Shown here piece after piece: positions 22,641 through 33,983 of a stretch of DNA of 64,000 nucleotides. The DNA lies in assembly GCF_963576675.1 (NCBI RefSeq), contig NC_088912.1, positions 13,787,001 through 13,851,000 of the forward strand, given 5' to 3'. Made by a program: the position numbers and the translations under genes. The notes beneath the pieces are model-generated. The model saw nothing but the letters and a program-made list of their open reading frames with translations. It made no database searches and was not told where the DNA came from. The DNA comes from Euphorbia lathyris (Eukaryota > Streptophyta > Magnoliopsida > Malpighiales > Euphorbiaceae). The stretch's first letter is position 1. The number at the start of each line of letters is the position of its first letter.

Positions 22641-24160
22641 CCTACTTGGCGAATATCAAGATCTGTTCCCTGAAGAACTGCCAAGTGGGTTACCACCTTT
22701 GAGGGACATCCAACATCATATCGATCTTGTGCTCGGGGCTAGTTTACCAAGCCTCCCCCATTATCGAATGAGTCCAAAGGAAAATGACATCATGAGGCAG
22801 AAAGTGGAAGAGCTCATTGAGATGGGATACGTTAGAGAAAGTATGAGTCCATGCGCCGTCCCAGCCCTACTTACGCCCAAGAAGGATGGATCTTGGCGGA
22901 TGTGCGTGGACAGCAAGGCTATTAACAAGATCACTATCAAGTATAAGTTCCCTATTCCAAGGCTGGATGATATGCTAGACCAACTTGGCGGATCCCGAGT
23001 TTTCTCCAAGGTTGATCTCAGGATCAGATACGAATTCGATATGGGGATGAGTGGAAGACCGCCTTCAAGACCATAGATGGATTGTATGAGTGGTTAGTTA
23101 TGCCATTCGTGATGACTAACGCCCCCAGTACTTTCATGAGGCTGATGAATCAGGTGCTTCGCCCGGTGATTGGAAAATTTGTAGTTGTGTATTTTGATGA
23201 CATCCTGATTCATAGCGAGACCTTGGTGGAGCATGTGGAGCATTTACAGATAGTGTTTGACCTGTTAAGGAAACACCAGTTATACGCCAACACTAAGAAG
23301 TGTGATTTCATTATGGAAAGCCTGGTTTCTTGGGTTCGTGGTTAGTGGCGATGGGGTCCAAGTTGATGGGGAGAAGGTAAGAGCCATCCGAGAATGGCCC
23401 ACTCCGAGGAATGTGGGGGATATCAAGAGTTTTCATGGGCTAGCAATATTTTATCGCCGATTCATCAAGAACTTCAGTGCCATAGTGGCCCCGTTGACGG
23501 AATGTTTGAAGAAGGGAAGGGGGTTCGAGTGGGCGGATGCCCAAGAGAAGAGCTTTGCCCTGATCAAGGAAAAGTTGAGTACAGCGCCCGTGCTGGCGTA
23601 TCCCAATTTTGATAAACTATTCGAAGTTGAGTGTGATGCCAGTGGAGTTGGGATTGGTGGAGTCTTGATGCAAGAAAAGAGGCCCATTGCATATTTCAGT
23701 GAGAAGCTCCGTGAGGCACGGCAAAAGTGGGCCACGTATGATCAAGAGTTTTATGCTATAGTGAGGGCGTTGAAAGTATGGGAACATTACTTGGTGGGGA
23801 AAGAATTCATCCTCTACACTGACCACCAAGCTCTCAAGTACCTGGGAAGTCAGAAGCAACTTAGAAGCTCCATGCATGCCCGGTGGTCCGCCTTCATAGA
23901 TAAATTCCCCTATAAGCTTATCCATAAGGCTGGAAAACAGAACAAGGTGGTGGACGCCTTGAGTCGAAGGGTGTCACTAATAAAAACAGTCAACCTGGAG
24001 ACTGATTGTTTTGAACACATCAGAGGAGAATACTTGGCGGATCCTGACTTTGGCAGTATCTGGGAGAAGTGTCAACACCAGCATGGGGATGGGGCGTATC
24101 ATCTGATGGATGAGTATCTCATGAGGGGCAACCAACTTTGCTTACCCTGCACTTCCATCC
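22641..24160 (+). pseudogene. CRM-like reverse transcriptase and RNase H
   Basis: The RT N-terminal blocks PSGLPPLRDIQHHIDL, KKDGSWRMCVDSKAINKIT and FSKVDLR are present. At about 23020 a deletion of roughly ten bases removes the GYHQ-type segment and shifts the frame. The second half resumes with [20 protein letters not shown] and the catalytic YFDD (about 23193). A further one-base shift near 23325 moves the frame again ([17 protein letters not shown]). RNase H shows FEVECDASGVGIGGVL, then YDQEFYAIVRALK and YTDHQALKYL, ending HKAGKQNKVVDALSRR. Confidence 0.85.
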
Positions 24161-25391
24161 GCGAAAAGGTTGTTCGTGATCTACATGGCGGATCCCTTGG
24201 AGGGCATTTTGGGTGAGACAAGACATATGAAGCAGTGAGTTCTCGTTATTTCTGGCCTAAGATGAGAAGAGATGTTGCCTACTTAGTAGAACGATGCTAT
24301 ATTTGCCAAACCGCCAAGGGACGCACTACAAATGATGGCTTCAGCTACCTTTGCCTGTGCCAGAGACCATATGGGAGGATATGTCCATGGACTTTGTCCT
24401 AGGGTTGCCCAGAACTCAGAGAGGCATGGATTCCATCTTTGTTGTGGTTGATCGGTTTTCAAAGATGGCCCACTTCATACCTTGTCGTAAAACTAATGAT
24501 GCCTCAGTGACTGCTAAGCTATTCTTCAAAGAGATTGTCAGGCTACATGGCGTACCTAAGAGCATTGTCTCGGATCGTGATACGAAGTTCCTCAGTCACT
24601 TCTGGCGAACGTTGTGGGCTCTGTTTGATACGTCTCTGAAGTTTAGTACCACCGTCCACCCTCAAACAGACGGACAGACCGAGGTGGTCAATAGAACTTT
24701 GGGAAACTTACTGCGCAGCAAATGTAAGGATAAGCCCAGGATGTGGGATGTGGTTTTAGCCCAAGCTGAGTTCGCCTACAACGGCTCTGTACATTCGGGA
24801 ACCGGGAAATCCCCATTTGAGGTAGTATACACAAAGACCCCAAATCACGTCCTTGATATAGCCCATCTTCCTAAAGGAAACGTGACTGCCAACCAGCTGG
24901 CTAAGGATTATGTACAGATGCACTAAGAGGTGAGAGAGACTCTTGAGGAGAGAAATCAGAAATTAAAGGCTAAGGCGGATGAGCACCGTAGGGACCTACA
25001 GTTTGAAGTTGGGGATGAGGTTATGGTATATTTGGGCAAAGAGAGACTCTCCAACGCCATAAGCAGCAAGCTTCGGCCTAGGAAATACGGGCCATATAAG
25101 GTCACCAAGAAGATCAATGCCAATGCCTATCATATAGCATTGCCGAATTGGCTCGGTAAAATATCACCAGCGTTCAACATCCGTGACCTTAGCCCATGGA
25201 AGTCAGATGGTCCTTTGGAGTTCAACAAAGACGAATCAGTGCTGAGATCTTTTAAAGAAGGAGAGAATGATGCGGACATCCTAACTGGCAGCACTGATCA
25301 CGCGTGCTCTGGCAGATCCTCAGACATCAAACCCACGGAGGTTATACCGAGGAGGGCGGATCCCCAGGACATACGAGCGGGGCGGATCTAG
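24161..25391 (+). pseudogene. CRM-like integrase, tail encoded inside the 3' LTR
   Basis: The HHCC zinc domain starts at DLHGGSLGGHFG. A TGA at 24214-24216 and a one-base deletion near 24335 interrupt it. The catalytic core shows MDFVLGLP (Asp), [14 protein letters not shown] (Asp) and [14 protein letters not shown] (Glu). A TAA lies at 24924-24926. The C-terminal domain has VGDEVMVYL and a GPYKVTKKINANAYHIALP block (GPY/F-like). After EGENDADILT the frame continues 124 nt into the 3' LTR and stops at 25389-25391. No standard chromodomain is visible. CRM elements carry a CR motif here instead; whether this tail is one needs alignment. Confidence 0.8.
25254..25267 (+). other. CRM-like polypurine tract
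   Basis: AAAGAAGGAGAGAA directly abuts the 3' LTR. It also lies within the integrase reading frame. Confidence 0.7.
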
Positions 25392-25777
25392 GAGGACACA
25401 AAGAGGCGTATCAACATCTACCCTGGGTGGATCTCTAGGTTTACTTCCTCCCGAAGTAATTCAACGACAACCCTGACAATCCATACCTGTACCATTGTAC
25501 TGATTGTCGGGGCGTATCACCTATTTTACCCATTTATGGATAACCTTATTAAAACCGTAGTAGGGGTAGTCCTTGTCTTTTATTATCATTAGGGGGATGT
25601 ATTTAAACCCTCATTTTGTAAGGATGAAACAACTTTTTATCAATCAAATATCATTCTCTTTGAGAACCTAAGGTTTATACCTTGTTATTGGGATTCACTC
25701 CTTCTAGTTTAGCTAGAGAAGAACCTTTTTGTTGGTTTACGATTAAAAGCTCCATTTATCGCTTTCAATCTGTATCA
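25268..25777 (+). repeat. CRM-like 3' LTR
   Basis: It is 510 bp, starts TGATGCGGACATCC and ends CTGTATCA. It differs from the 5' copy at 18 positions by my reading, most of them in the R/U5 half. Confidence 0.88.
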
Positions 25778-26640
25778 TTTTACATATACATTTAATCTTT
25801 TTTTAATTAAATGATTAAAAATGAAAAATGTCAATTGGGCCGGCCAAGATCTTTGTAGCTTATAATACATACTGCGTGGCTCAATCTACAATTTACTAAC
25901 TACTAATGACTTTTGTGATGACTAAAGACTATAAGGATTTTGTAATTCCACATTTATTTTATTATTATGTACATTGCTTATGGAACTTCACATGAGTTAT
26001 TATTATTCATAAATATCTCTTCATAAATGTCATCTTTGTAAACTGAAATAAAAAACGCCTAAAAAATAAGTATCTCCTTAAACTTGTCCATAATAGTAGA
26101 TTGATTCTCTAAACATTGCAAGTATCTTACCATTTCCTTGAAGTGATTATTTCGTATCACAACTCTCTGAACTTGTCCATAAAAACAGATTAACTACCTG
26201 AACTTTATAAGTATCTCACCAACTCCCTAAACTTATGTATTCGGTAACAACTAAATAAAAACAACTAAATCTTAATTCTAAAAATACATCTACATCTATT
26301 CTAGAGCTAATTTTTTTTCTTCTAGTACCTTTCAACCTATTATAAGACTTAGTGTTGCAGGTTTAAAAGATCGAATAGATAAGGATTAAGAGTTGGCATC
26401 AGTTATGTATTAACAAAATATCTGTTTTTGTATTAAGTTGTTACTAAATAAACAAGTTTAGGAAGTTGGTGATACACTTATAAAATTTAGGGAAATCTAT
26501 TATTATGGACAAGTTCAAGAAGCTGGTAAATGATATGGTTTTGCATTTCTAAAGAATACATACTATAAAATTCCTATGCACATTTATCTAAGAAAGAAAA
26601 AAAAATGTATCAAAGAGACACAAAAGACAAAGAAAATTCC
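25778..26640. other. AT-rich spacer with degenerate internal repeats
   Basis: No gene. Between about 26060 and 26520 there are several imperfect copies, in both orientations, of a phrase like CTCCTTAAACTTGTCCATA. This is a commonly seen decayed plant repeat of unknown class. Confidence 0.5.
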
Positions 26641-26767
26641 TGATTTAAACTCACTCCTTTCCCAACTGGTTCAGCACTCGCATCAGATGCAATCTCAACA
26701 CCTGTATACAAGAATATTTCTGCATAGGAGTTTCTAAATAATGTTACAGGACAGATTCTGCTACCTT

Positions 26768-27060
26768 GCATCTTCAAGCGGGAGGCAATTGCTCTTCTTG
26801 CTGTATGATCCTGACAATTGAATATGTGATGAGGGAGAATATGGCCGTTGCTTAAGAAGATCTTGAGGAGTCATGCCATCAGCATCAGGAGCATTCACAT
26901 TTTTTGATGGAGCAGCCATCAGAAGCTGCACAAGATCAGAGTGAAAATTCCTAATGATGGCAGCATGGAGCCCAGTTCTTCCATCATTATTTTTGGCATT
27001 GATGCTTTCTTCTATATTGATGATCCCTTCATCAGATATAAAGAACAGGACATTGCTAAC
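26768..27060 (-). pseudogene. Ankyrin-repeat gene fragment
   Basis: The minus strand from about 27050 reads DEGIINIEESINAKNNDGRT and then an ankyrin signature (GLHAAIIRNFHSDLVQLLM), followed by NVNAPDADGMTPQDLLKQRP. This matches one and a half ankyrin repeats plus the conserved DGMTPLDLL-type block of a plant ankyrin family. The frame shifts near 26830, and HTARRAIASRLKMQG is recovered in another frame at 26800-26767, so about ten residues have been lost between. Ankyrin repeats mediate protein-protein contacts. Upstream exons are not recognisable nearby. Called a pseudogene from the frameshift and the missing N-terminal repeats. Confidence 0.65.
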
Positions 27061-27214
27061 AATCTATATTTCATTCTGTAATTTTAGTTCTATTTCAGAT
27101 ACCACTAGTAAATGCCTCTGTTTAGAGACAAATTTATTCAGTGATGCACCACTTGTTTCAATGTTGAAAATAGCTGCAAACAGACCTATTGCACCACATT
27201 TCTTGCTTTTATGA

Positions 27215-28189
27215 GTAGAACTCAAATGCATACGGATTATGTAGATGCAAATTGCAATATATTATGTATTTATGAGGTGAAATGTTTTGATGAATACAGG
27301 ATTCAAGGATTTAAAATGTCCAAAAGAAACATATATTATTGAAAAATGAATTGGATGCCTCTCTAGTAGCCAAAAATAGATAGCAAGCACCAAAAACTGT
27401 TGCAGCATCCATTAACAAAAGAAAGAATCAATCAAGCAATGTAACGTTGACAACCAAAAATAACTACCAATAACAAAATTGAAAAATTAAAGAAATAACA
27501 TTTTATACAATTAGAATCACACCAATGTAACGTTGACAACCACAGAAAAAAGAATAGTCATGTATAGGATAAGCTGACGATAAGCCTCCTAAAAGACTTA
27601 TCAATTTTAATAGAATTCCTAGCAAAGTGGGAGTGACCCTATAATGGACCTATAATTTTTTTTAAATAACTAAAAATAGCATACAGAAAATAAGAATGGA
27701 AGCAAAAAGGAAAAAACAAAAAGTCTTCTTTTATTTGTATGTTATTTTCAATCAAACTATTGTGCTTGTGTTTGTTTGGACCAATATTTCAATTTTTATT
27801 TTCTCCTTTAATCTATTTTAAATTCTATTGTTTGATCCAAAAAGTAAAAAATTAAGGCTCAGTGCAGCAAAATGAGAAGTGGTCAATTAGATGCTTGACT
27901 CTCTTTCAAAGGCAAGTAATTTTGTTTTTTTATTTACCTTAACAAGGCATTAGTCAGCTAAACAACAATAGCTACATCTTCATCTCAGAAATCCAATTTT
28001 TCAATCATCTCTACAGCTACCGAAACTGATTTATATATAATCAGGCATAATTTCCTTTATTGGCAATGAATTACCAAACATAAAAATCAAATAGTATATC
28101 AACTAGACTACATTTTTTTAGATATACAGTTTAGACTCCTGCAGAAACAACAATTATATCAGTATAAAGTTTAGACTCAACTTACTTAT
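27215..28189. other. AT-rich non-coding stretch
   Basis: No ORF or recognised repeat. It could be intronic sequence between the copy B exon unit and the ankyrin fragment, since both lie on the minus strand, but no continuous gene model can be built. Confidence 0.4.
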
Positions 28190-29760
28190 CATCCTCAGTG
28201 TGGAATGGGATGGTTTTGGCCGGAAACCTTATGCAATCCAGTGTTAGAATATTCTTTTTTGTTCTTCTCAGAAGAGCCGGGAAGATCTGTTGATACAATC
28301 ACATCTTAACACTAATTTTCTTCCTCTTTCTTCATTATAGTTGTTTTTTCCATTGGAATTTTGTCAATGGAAGAATATTGATGGACTCACCATCTGAAAT
28401 TATTGAATGCTTCACTAGAACTATTGGAAGTTGTACGCGGTTAGGACATACAAGATTACTTTGAGGGGATTTGGTTGGGTGAGTACAAAAGAAGAAAGAA
28501 AGGAGTGGAAGATAGTTGAGGAGGTTGAGTTGATTTATACAAAATTTTGGAATGCAGTTGATCCAGACTATTGAAGTAGCACTAGTCCAAGCAGCTTAAA
28601 TGTTCTTCATATCCACATAATAAGATAGTTTATAGTCCTTTCATATAGTAAAAGGTTCTGCAACAGTCGGGCCTTTTAAGTAAACAAAACAAGACTGGGC
28701 AAATGGAAATAAGAGGCTAGAAAGAAGACAGAATCAGTGGTTTTCCAAACTCCATCATTCAGCATATCCTCTCATTTTGGCCTTCAACCAAACAAGGTAT
28801 TCAGACAGGAATTATATCAGAACTGTGGCTGAATCAATGGACTCAAGTCCCATTTATCATCTTCGATTCCACTGGTATGTCTTATGAAAACTTCTTTAAA
28901 TTCTTTGACAAAACATCAACTTCCTAGCCCACATCTTCCCTATCAGTGCTTCAATATAATTTTTTCTTTCTGTCTGTTTCTGAAGATCCGCTGAAGAACT
29001 CATATGTTGACATGGATTTTCTTCTTGTTTTTTCAATGTCATTTTTCCTGCACAAAATTAACTAAGTTAAAATCATGTGTTTTTGAGATGGATTTGTATT
29101 TTTCACTATCATTCTAGATCTGCTCAAATTTCTTTTGATTTCTTAACCATTCCAAGGTAGATCTATTCATGTTTCTCCGTTGGTTTTGATTAAAAAAAAA
29201 ATCAATAGATATATCCTTAAATATATCTATCTCTCTCTCTCTAAGCAAAAATACAAATTTAAACAATCTTGTTTGCAACCTAAATGATCTACTGAGACAG
29301 CCATTCTACCATATTGCAACTACTTTGCCCCAAATTCCACAAAGCATTATATGTATAAACTCAATGGGGGAGTTCAAAGTAAAAAAGAAAAAGCCATACA
29401 TATATATTAAAAGTACCAACTTTTGCTAGATTAGAAAAATAAACTAAAAATCAGTTTTGAATCTTGGAAAAGTAGAGGCAAAGGGAGTGTACATACTTTT
29501 GGTGGAAAAGCACAGGTAGAACAACAACTCTTCTCTAAATGAAAGCAATAGTTCATTTGATGGCTGAAGATCAGTGTGATTGACTTAGATGGAGAATAAA
29601 AGAGGTTTTCTAAATAAAAGAAGACAATGTTGGCGGAGAGTTGCTACAGCCATATGATATTGGGAGGCTAGGGTTTCTCTTCATAAATCATTTTGTTTAT
29701 ATATGAGATTTGGGTGGGTATTTTTGTAATTAACTTTTATATGTTAAGGTTTCTCTATAG
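28190..29760 (-). pseudogene. Exon-like unit, copy B, with upstream promoter-like region
   Basis: Read on the minus strand, 29740-29560 matches 40490-40680 (shared phrases include TAAAAGTTAATTACAAA, GAAACCCTAGCCTCC and TTGTCTTCTTTTAT). 29500-29420 matches 40740-40860 (ACTGATTTTTAGTTT then TTTTTCTAATCTA). 29165-28990 matches 41080-41290, including the acceptor AATTTTGTGCAG and the AATCCATGTCAA block. The unit ends near 28193 at GATAAGTAAGTTGAG. Between about 28940 and 28300 it carries some 650 bp absent from copy C, probably an insertion. The protein is unrecognised. Confidence 0.5.
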
Positions 29761-30359
29761 GAATAATTTGCTTTATATATTTTTTAAATTTAACAATAGC
29801 ATTTTTATTTAATTTAATAGATTTTTATATATTCCTTTCATCAACACTTAGATTTAATTGGCTTTTACATATTCCCTTCACAAACATTTTTATTCATTGA
29901 AATTTTCGCTTAAATTTAAAATCGTTAAATACAATTCAACAAAACTACAATTTGTATTTTGTTCTTTATTATGTACCCATTGTATATCAGTTGATTCTAA
30001 AAAAAACTTATAATTTTTCTAATTTAATAATAGAATTGAAGATTAATATTTAAAAATCCGGTGAAATATTGGAATTTTTTTCTAACTCGTATTTTTTTCC
30101 CAAATCATATGTTTGTGAAATATTTGATTTTTTTCCAACTCGTATATTTATTTTATTTATTTTCATGTTTAATCATATGTTTGTGATTTGTTACTAATGG
30201 CTAATAAAATGACGCATTTGTAAACTGTGGATGATAATAATTCATGATAGAAAAAACAAGAGAAAATTACACCAAACATCACTTATCAATTTAATTTTAG
30301 AATTAATGCAGGTGTGTTTTTTAATTTTATCAACAAATTATTTTATAATTATTTGGTCA
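29761..30359. other. AT-rich spacer
   Basis: Long A/T runs and no gene. ATATTTGATTTTTTTCC-like phrases recur at 30060-30180. Confidence 0.45.
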
Positions 30360-30835
30360 AAAAAAAAACTTCTCATCCTTTTCTTCTTCCTTCTCTTCCC
30401 TTGTTCCGTCAATCTTTGTATTTTGTTGATATACTTTGAGGAGGACGAAGGATTTTCCTTCTTCCTCCTCACACCGGGTTAGATTTCTGTATTTTTTTAT
30501 TGCTTTTTTAGTCTGTATTCATATATTTTATCGGAACTCTTTATCCGTCTGATTGTATCTGCTCTCTATTATTCTGTGGTTTATGCTTTTTTCGGATTTA
30601 GCAAGAGCGGAAATGGTTTATCTTGTTCAGAATGGATTAACGAGAAATATATTGTTATTTTATGTTTTTTGGACCTTTTATGGGCTATTTTTGCTCTTTG
30701 TAGTCATTTCTATCCTTTTGTGGATATTTTATTTGTTTTAGTCTGTAATCATGTGAGGTTTTATTCCTTACATTTTGCTTGTTGTACTTCTTCATATTTA
30801 GTTAATGAAATTACAAGCATTTCTCAAAAAACTAA
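30360..30835 (+). mobile_element. Poly(A)-tailed retroposon (SINE or 5'-truncated LINE)
   Basis: Positions about 30525-30830 are closely similar to the reverse complement of 63430-63790. Shared phrases are CGGAACTCTTTATCCGTCTG, GCAAGAGCGGAAATGG and AAATTACAAGCATTTCTC followed by an A run (30825-30830). A dispersed repeat ending at a poly(A) run is typical of target-primed retroposons. This copy lacks about 110 bp that the 63-kb copy has after the TTATCTTGT phrase. The overlapping ORFs in this stretch are repeat-derived and not called as genes. Confidence 0.6.
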
Positions 30836-30854
30836 GTGGTGGTTAAGATAATAT

Positions 30855-31122
30855 GTTCAAATTAATTATTACTTATACTGAATATAATATTTAAATAATA
30901 TTCACAATTCCACTAATTCTTTTTTCTTTAGAGTTATGTTTGATTTTTTTCTGCCATTTTTCTTCTACATAGAAAATCTAGTAGATTACTATATCCAGCC
31001 CCATTTTCTCATCTCCAGCCCCAAAAAAAGACGTTACCACCCTTTAGCCCAAAATTGAAATCCCTAAACTCTGTCAAACTCACCCAAAAGCATCTTTTCG
31101 CGAAATCAAAGATTACACGGTT
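30855..31122. other. Non-coding, possible upstream region of a lost gene
   Basis: AT-rich to 30990, then a more balanced CCAGCCCC-containing stretch leading to an ATG at 31134 with a plausible leader. There is no TATA at a convincing distance. Confidence 0.35.
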
Positions 31123-31133
31123 CATGGCAAGCA

Positions 31134-31183
31134 ATCCGTTATCAGTGGGAAGAGACGAGAATGACCAAGCCGTTGAAGTGGAG
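31134..31183 (+). other. Possible short first exon, unrecognised
   Basis: From the ATG in TTCATGGCAAGCAATCC the frame reads MASNPLSVGRDENDQAVEVE and meets a GTATTT donor-like site. No downstream exon was found and I do not recognise the product. It could be a captured gene fragment. Confidence 0.25.
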
Positions 31184-31268
31184 GTATTTTTGTGATTCTA
31201 ACATACTTTGAATTCTGTTTTAAATTTTTTTTTAAATTCGGAATTTAGCAGTCGGGTTTGTGAGCATT

Positions 31269-31324
31269 ACGCCCCACCATATGGTGGGGCGTGTGAACAT
31301 ACGCCCGACCACATGGTGGGGCGT
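31269..31324. repeat. Paired GC-rich palindromes
   Basis: 31269-31292 is a perfect 24-nt palindrome with arms ACGCCCCACCAT. 31301-31324 is a near copy (arms ACGCCCGACCAC / ATGGTGGGGCGT) with imperfect pairing. The two are 32 nt apart start to start, in strongly AT-rich surroundings. Each could form a hairpin or bind a dimeric protein. Confidence 0.85.
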
Positions 31325-31339
31325 ATGGCTATTACAGAA

Positions 31340-32880
31340 AATCTATAATGTGCATATACCAGTACTGGTCACGACCACTCAAATAATAAGTTGACCAAAT
31401 TGGTATCATGTCAATATTTAGTTAACTAAAAAATTTATAGTTTATTTAATTCAATTTGCAAGTAGTTGGTTCTTTTTAAAATAGTTATCAACAACCGTTT
31501 TTCTTTTATGATCAAACATTTTGCATCTATCCATTGGAGTAAAAGGAAAATCAATCTGACATTTAATAGATACTCTATACAGAGTTGCAACAGGATGATC
31601 ATTGCCTCGTGATTATGCTATAACAAGGAAATGCGCATAAAATGTATCCTTTTAAAATTTGAGGGGCTAACTGATGTGTTAGGCCTATTTCTTAATAATG
31701 TATGCATGACTCTGAAGGTGGACTCAGGGGTTATGTGTGACCCTTGCAGTGGATCCCACTCTCTTTTAGTCGAATTCCTTCGTTTGGGATTTAAAGTATG
31801 ATTTAATGACTTTCAGGTCTTTTACATAATTTTCTATATTTATTTCCTGTTCTATTTTGTTTTGGAGTAGGGTTTGTCGTTTGTTGTTTAAACAACAAAT
31901 TCATTGGGCCATAATGTTTGATTTTTCAATATGTCATATGGTTATCACATCACTATGCAAGTGATTTAATCTATTCGAAATAGCCGGAATTATTTTTGAA
32001 ACAAAAATAAAAACTTAATAGTAAATAAAGTTCACTAAAACATAGCTACAAAATGAAAATGGAAACCGATACCGAAAAGCTACTGAAGATGATTTTGGTT
32101 TTTGTGCAATATAAAGTTCAATGATTTATTGACCTAATAAATTTGAAAGATTAATTTTGTAATTAATGGTTTGAATGTAATAATGCCAATTCTATAGGAT
32201 ACAAATTGACTTAATATGAATTCCAGTTACAAATACATATTTTCAAACAATAGTCAGATTCAAAACTTGGCAAAATAGCATGTATATTTGAAAGCTTGTA
32301 AGAATCTGCAGCAACATGTCAACATTCCGTTCATATGAAGTTTGTAGCATATTTTCTAAATCATTTTCTACCTGCTTTGAAATTGAAATAAGTTTTGGCT
32401 TCTATTTAAGAAGCTGAATATAAATAATGGTTTTCTGTTTTGATAAAAAATATAAATAATGGTTTAATAAAGACTGGCACAATAAACCGATTGGCACCCT
32501 GAAAATTTTAGATGTCTCCTTAGTACTCTTAACGTACTTAAAATTATCCATTGACTTACCAAACTTACTTAAAGTGACCTATTAGTTCTTGAATTTATTT
32601 GAAGTGAGATGTTTGCTCCTCAATTTGTTTAAAGTTACTTGTTGGTCCTTTGAACTTTTTTAAAGTGACTATTACCTACTTCAATTTTCATAAAGTGATA
32701 CATGATTGAACTTGTTCAAATATCCTCTTACGACCCCGGGTAACAACAGGTAGTAATCATTTATATAAGTTCAATGGGTTAGTGAGACATCACCAAAATT
32801 TAGGAGGACAGTTAGTCTTTTTGCGTCAAATTCAGGCTTGATGTATTCAACCTTTTACTAACTAACCAAAGGTGTGGTGA
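31340..32880. other. AT-rich spacer with decayed low-copy repeats
   Basis: No gene. From 32480 to 32860 there are recurring phrases of the type ACTTAAAGTGACCTATTAG / TTTAAAGTTACTTGTTGG, a degenerate repeat of unknown class. Confidence 0.45.
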
Positions 32881-32904
32881 ATTTTTATGGGTAAATTTCA
32901 AATA

Positions 32905-33330
32905 AAACCTCTATGGTTTCACTAATTTTCAGAACTGTGGTTTCGCACTTTTAATAAAACAATGACCTTTTGAATTAATGCTATTAAAACCATCTTTAAC
33001 GATCTGGAAATGAAAATTTTCAAGAATTAAAGTTGTTCAATATCATATTTCATATAGAACTACGTTTTCAATTTTCGAAAATCATATTTTTTTTTTGGAA
33101 TTTTCTCTCTCTTTACCAAACATCATCTAAATAATCTCAAAATAAAAAAGTTGAAGAATTAAAGTTGCTTAGAATATTAGTAGTTCTTAAAATTTATCAT
33201 TTTTGAAGTCGTCAATGGTGATTTTAATAGTATCAATCAGAAAAGTCCTTATTTTGCTAAATTTGAAAACCTCAATCCTCGTTTTGACAAAAAGTAAACC
33301 AGAAAATTAGTGAAACCACATATGTAGAAA
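32905..33330. mobile_element. Candidate MITE with inverted ends
   Basis: The left end contains CTATGGTTTCACTAATTTTC (32913-32932). The right end contains AGAAAATTAGTGAAACCACA (33301-33320), its near reverse complement. The roughly 425-bp body is AT-rich with no coding capacity. I could not identify a clean target duplication, so the class is uncertain. Confidence 0.5.
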
Positions 33331-33966
33331 CTTGTTACATTTTGTTAAAATCAAGTGTGATGAGGTTGATAGGGAGGTTTTATCCCTATATGTATGTACG
33401 ATGTTTAGAGTCATTTGGATTGACTTAAGTCATTTTTCATTACATTTCTAGTTTAAGTACTTGTTTGAAATTGTTTAGTGAAAAGAAAAATAGTTGTGGA
33501 ACACTAATAATAATTTTATAAATTTTGTTCTGTAATTCCTATAATTATAATATATACTATAGTTTTGCTTTGTAAAACACTCTCTATAAATTGCGGATGT
33601 TACAATAAATGTTTTAGACATTTTATTCAAAAAACTTGTGATTTACTTTTATAGAGTATATTTAGTTTTTCTCATTTTAACAAAATCTTTATAATTTGGT
33701 TAGTAATACATTAAATATTTTAGACGTACTTAATATTTGGAAGGTTCGAAGTGGCATTTAAATATCAATCAAACTATTTTTTCTATTTTTTTTAATAACG
33801 TATGGATAAATTTGATCTTACTTCAAAAACTTAAGGTTAAATTTGCACCATTTAATAGGTTAACGCTAAATCTACCATTTTCTTAAATCGTAAGGACTAA
33901 ATTTAGTTTTATCCGTTAAGAAAATAGACTCATGCTTTTTTATTAAATTATTGTTAAAATAGAAAA
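33331..33966. other. AT-rich spacer
   Basis: No coding or repeat signal I can support. It precedes the 5' end of the LINE. Confidence 0.45.
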
Positions 33967-33983
33967 CAAGAGGAGACGCTTCA

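Larger units (their letters stand above)
20165..25777 (+). mobile_element. CRM-like chromovirus (Ty3/Gypsy)
   Basis: A complete structure: two 510-bp LTRs (20165-20674, 25268-25777) with TGATGCGGACATC...TGTATCA ends, an initiator-Met tRNA primer site, gag, protease, RT, RNase H, integrase and a polypurine tract abutting the 3' LTR. The order RT-RH-IN makes it Ty3/Gypsy. The TGATG(N)GGACAT LTR start, the gag type, and integrase coding that runs into the 3' LTR match the CRM (centromeric) clade as I remember it. By my count the LTRs differ at 18 of 510 sites (about 96.5% identity). Flanks are TTTTT and TTTTA, compatible with a target duplication but too simple to prove it. Several stops and frameshifts inactivate the copy. 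Confidence 0.82.

Noticed and set aside
20165..25777. Endogenous pararetrovirus (caulimovirus)
   Set aside because: Flanking LTRs, an integrase domain and a polypurine tract are present, and there is no movement protein. This is a Ty3/Gypsy retrotransposon.
26768..29760. Single functional ankyrin gene spanning copy B and the ankyrin block
   Set aside because: Both are on the minus strand and could once have been linked, but frameshifts, an insertion and missing repeats prevent a workable model, and linkage is unproven.
30231..30851. Small membrane-protein genes from hydrophobic ORFs
   Set aside because: The T-rich ORFs fall in a dispersed poly(A) retroposon and its AT-rich flank. Hydrophobicity comes from TTT/TTA codons.
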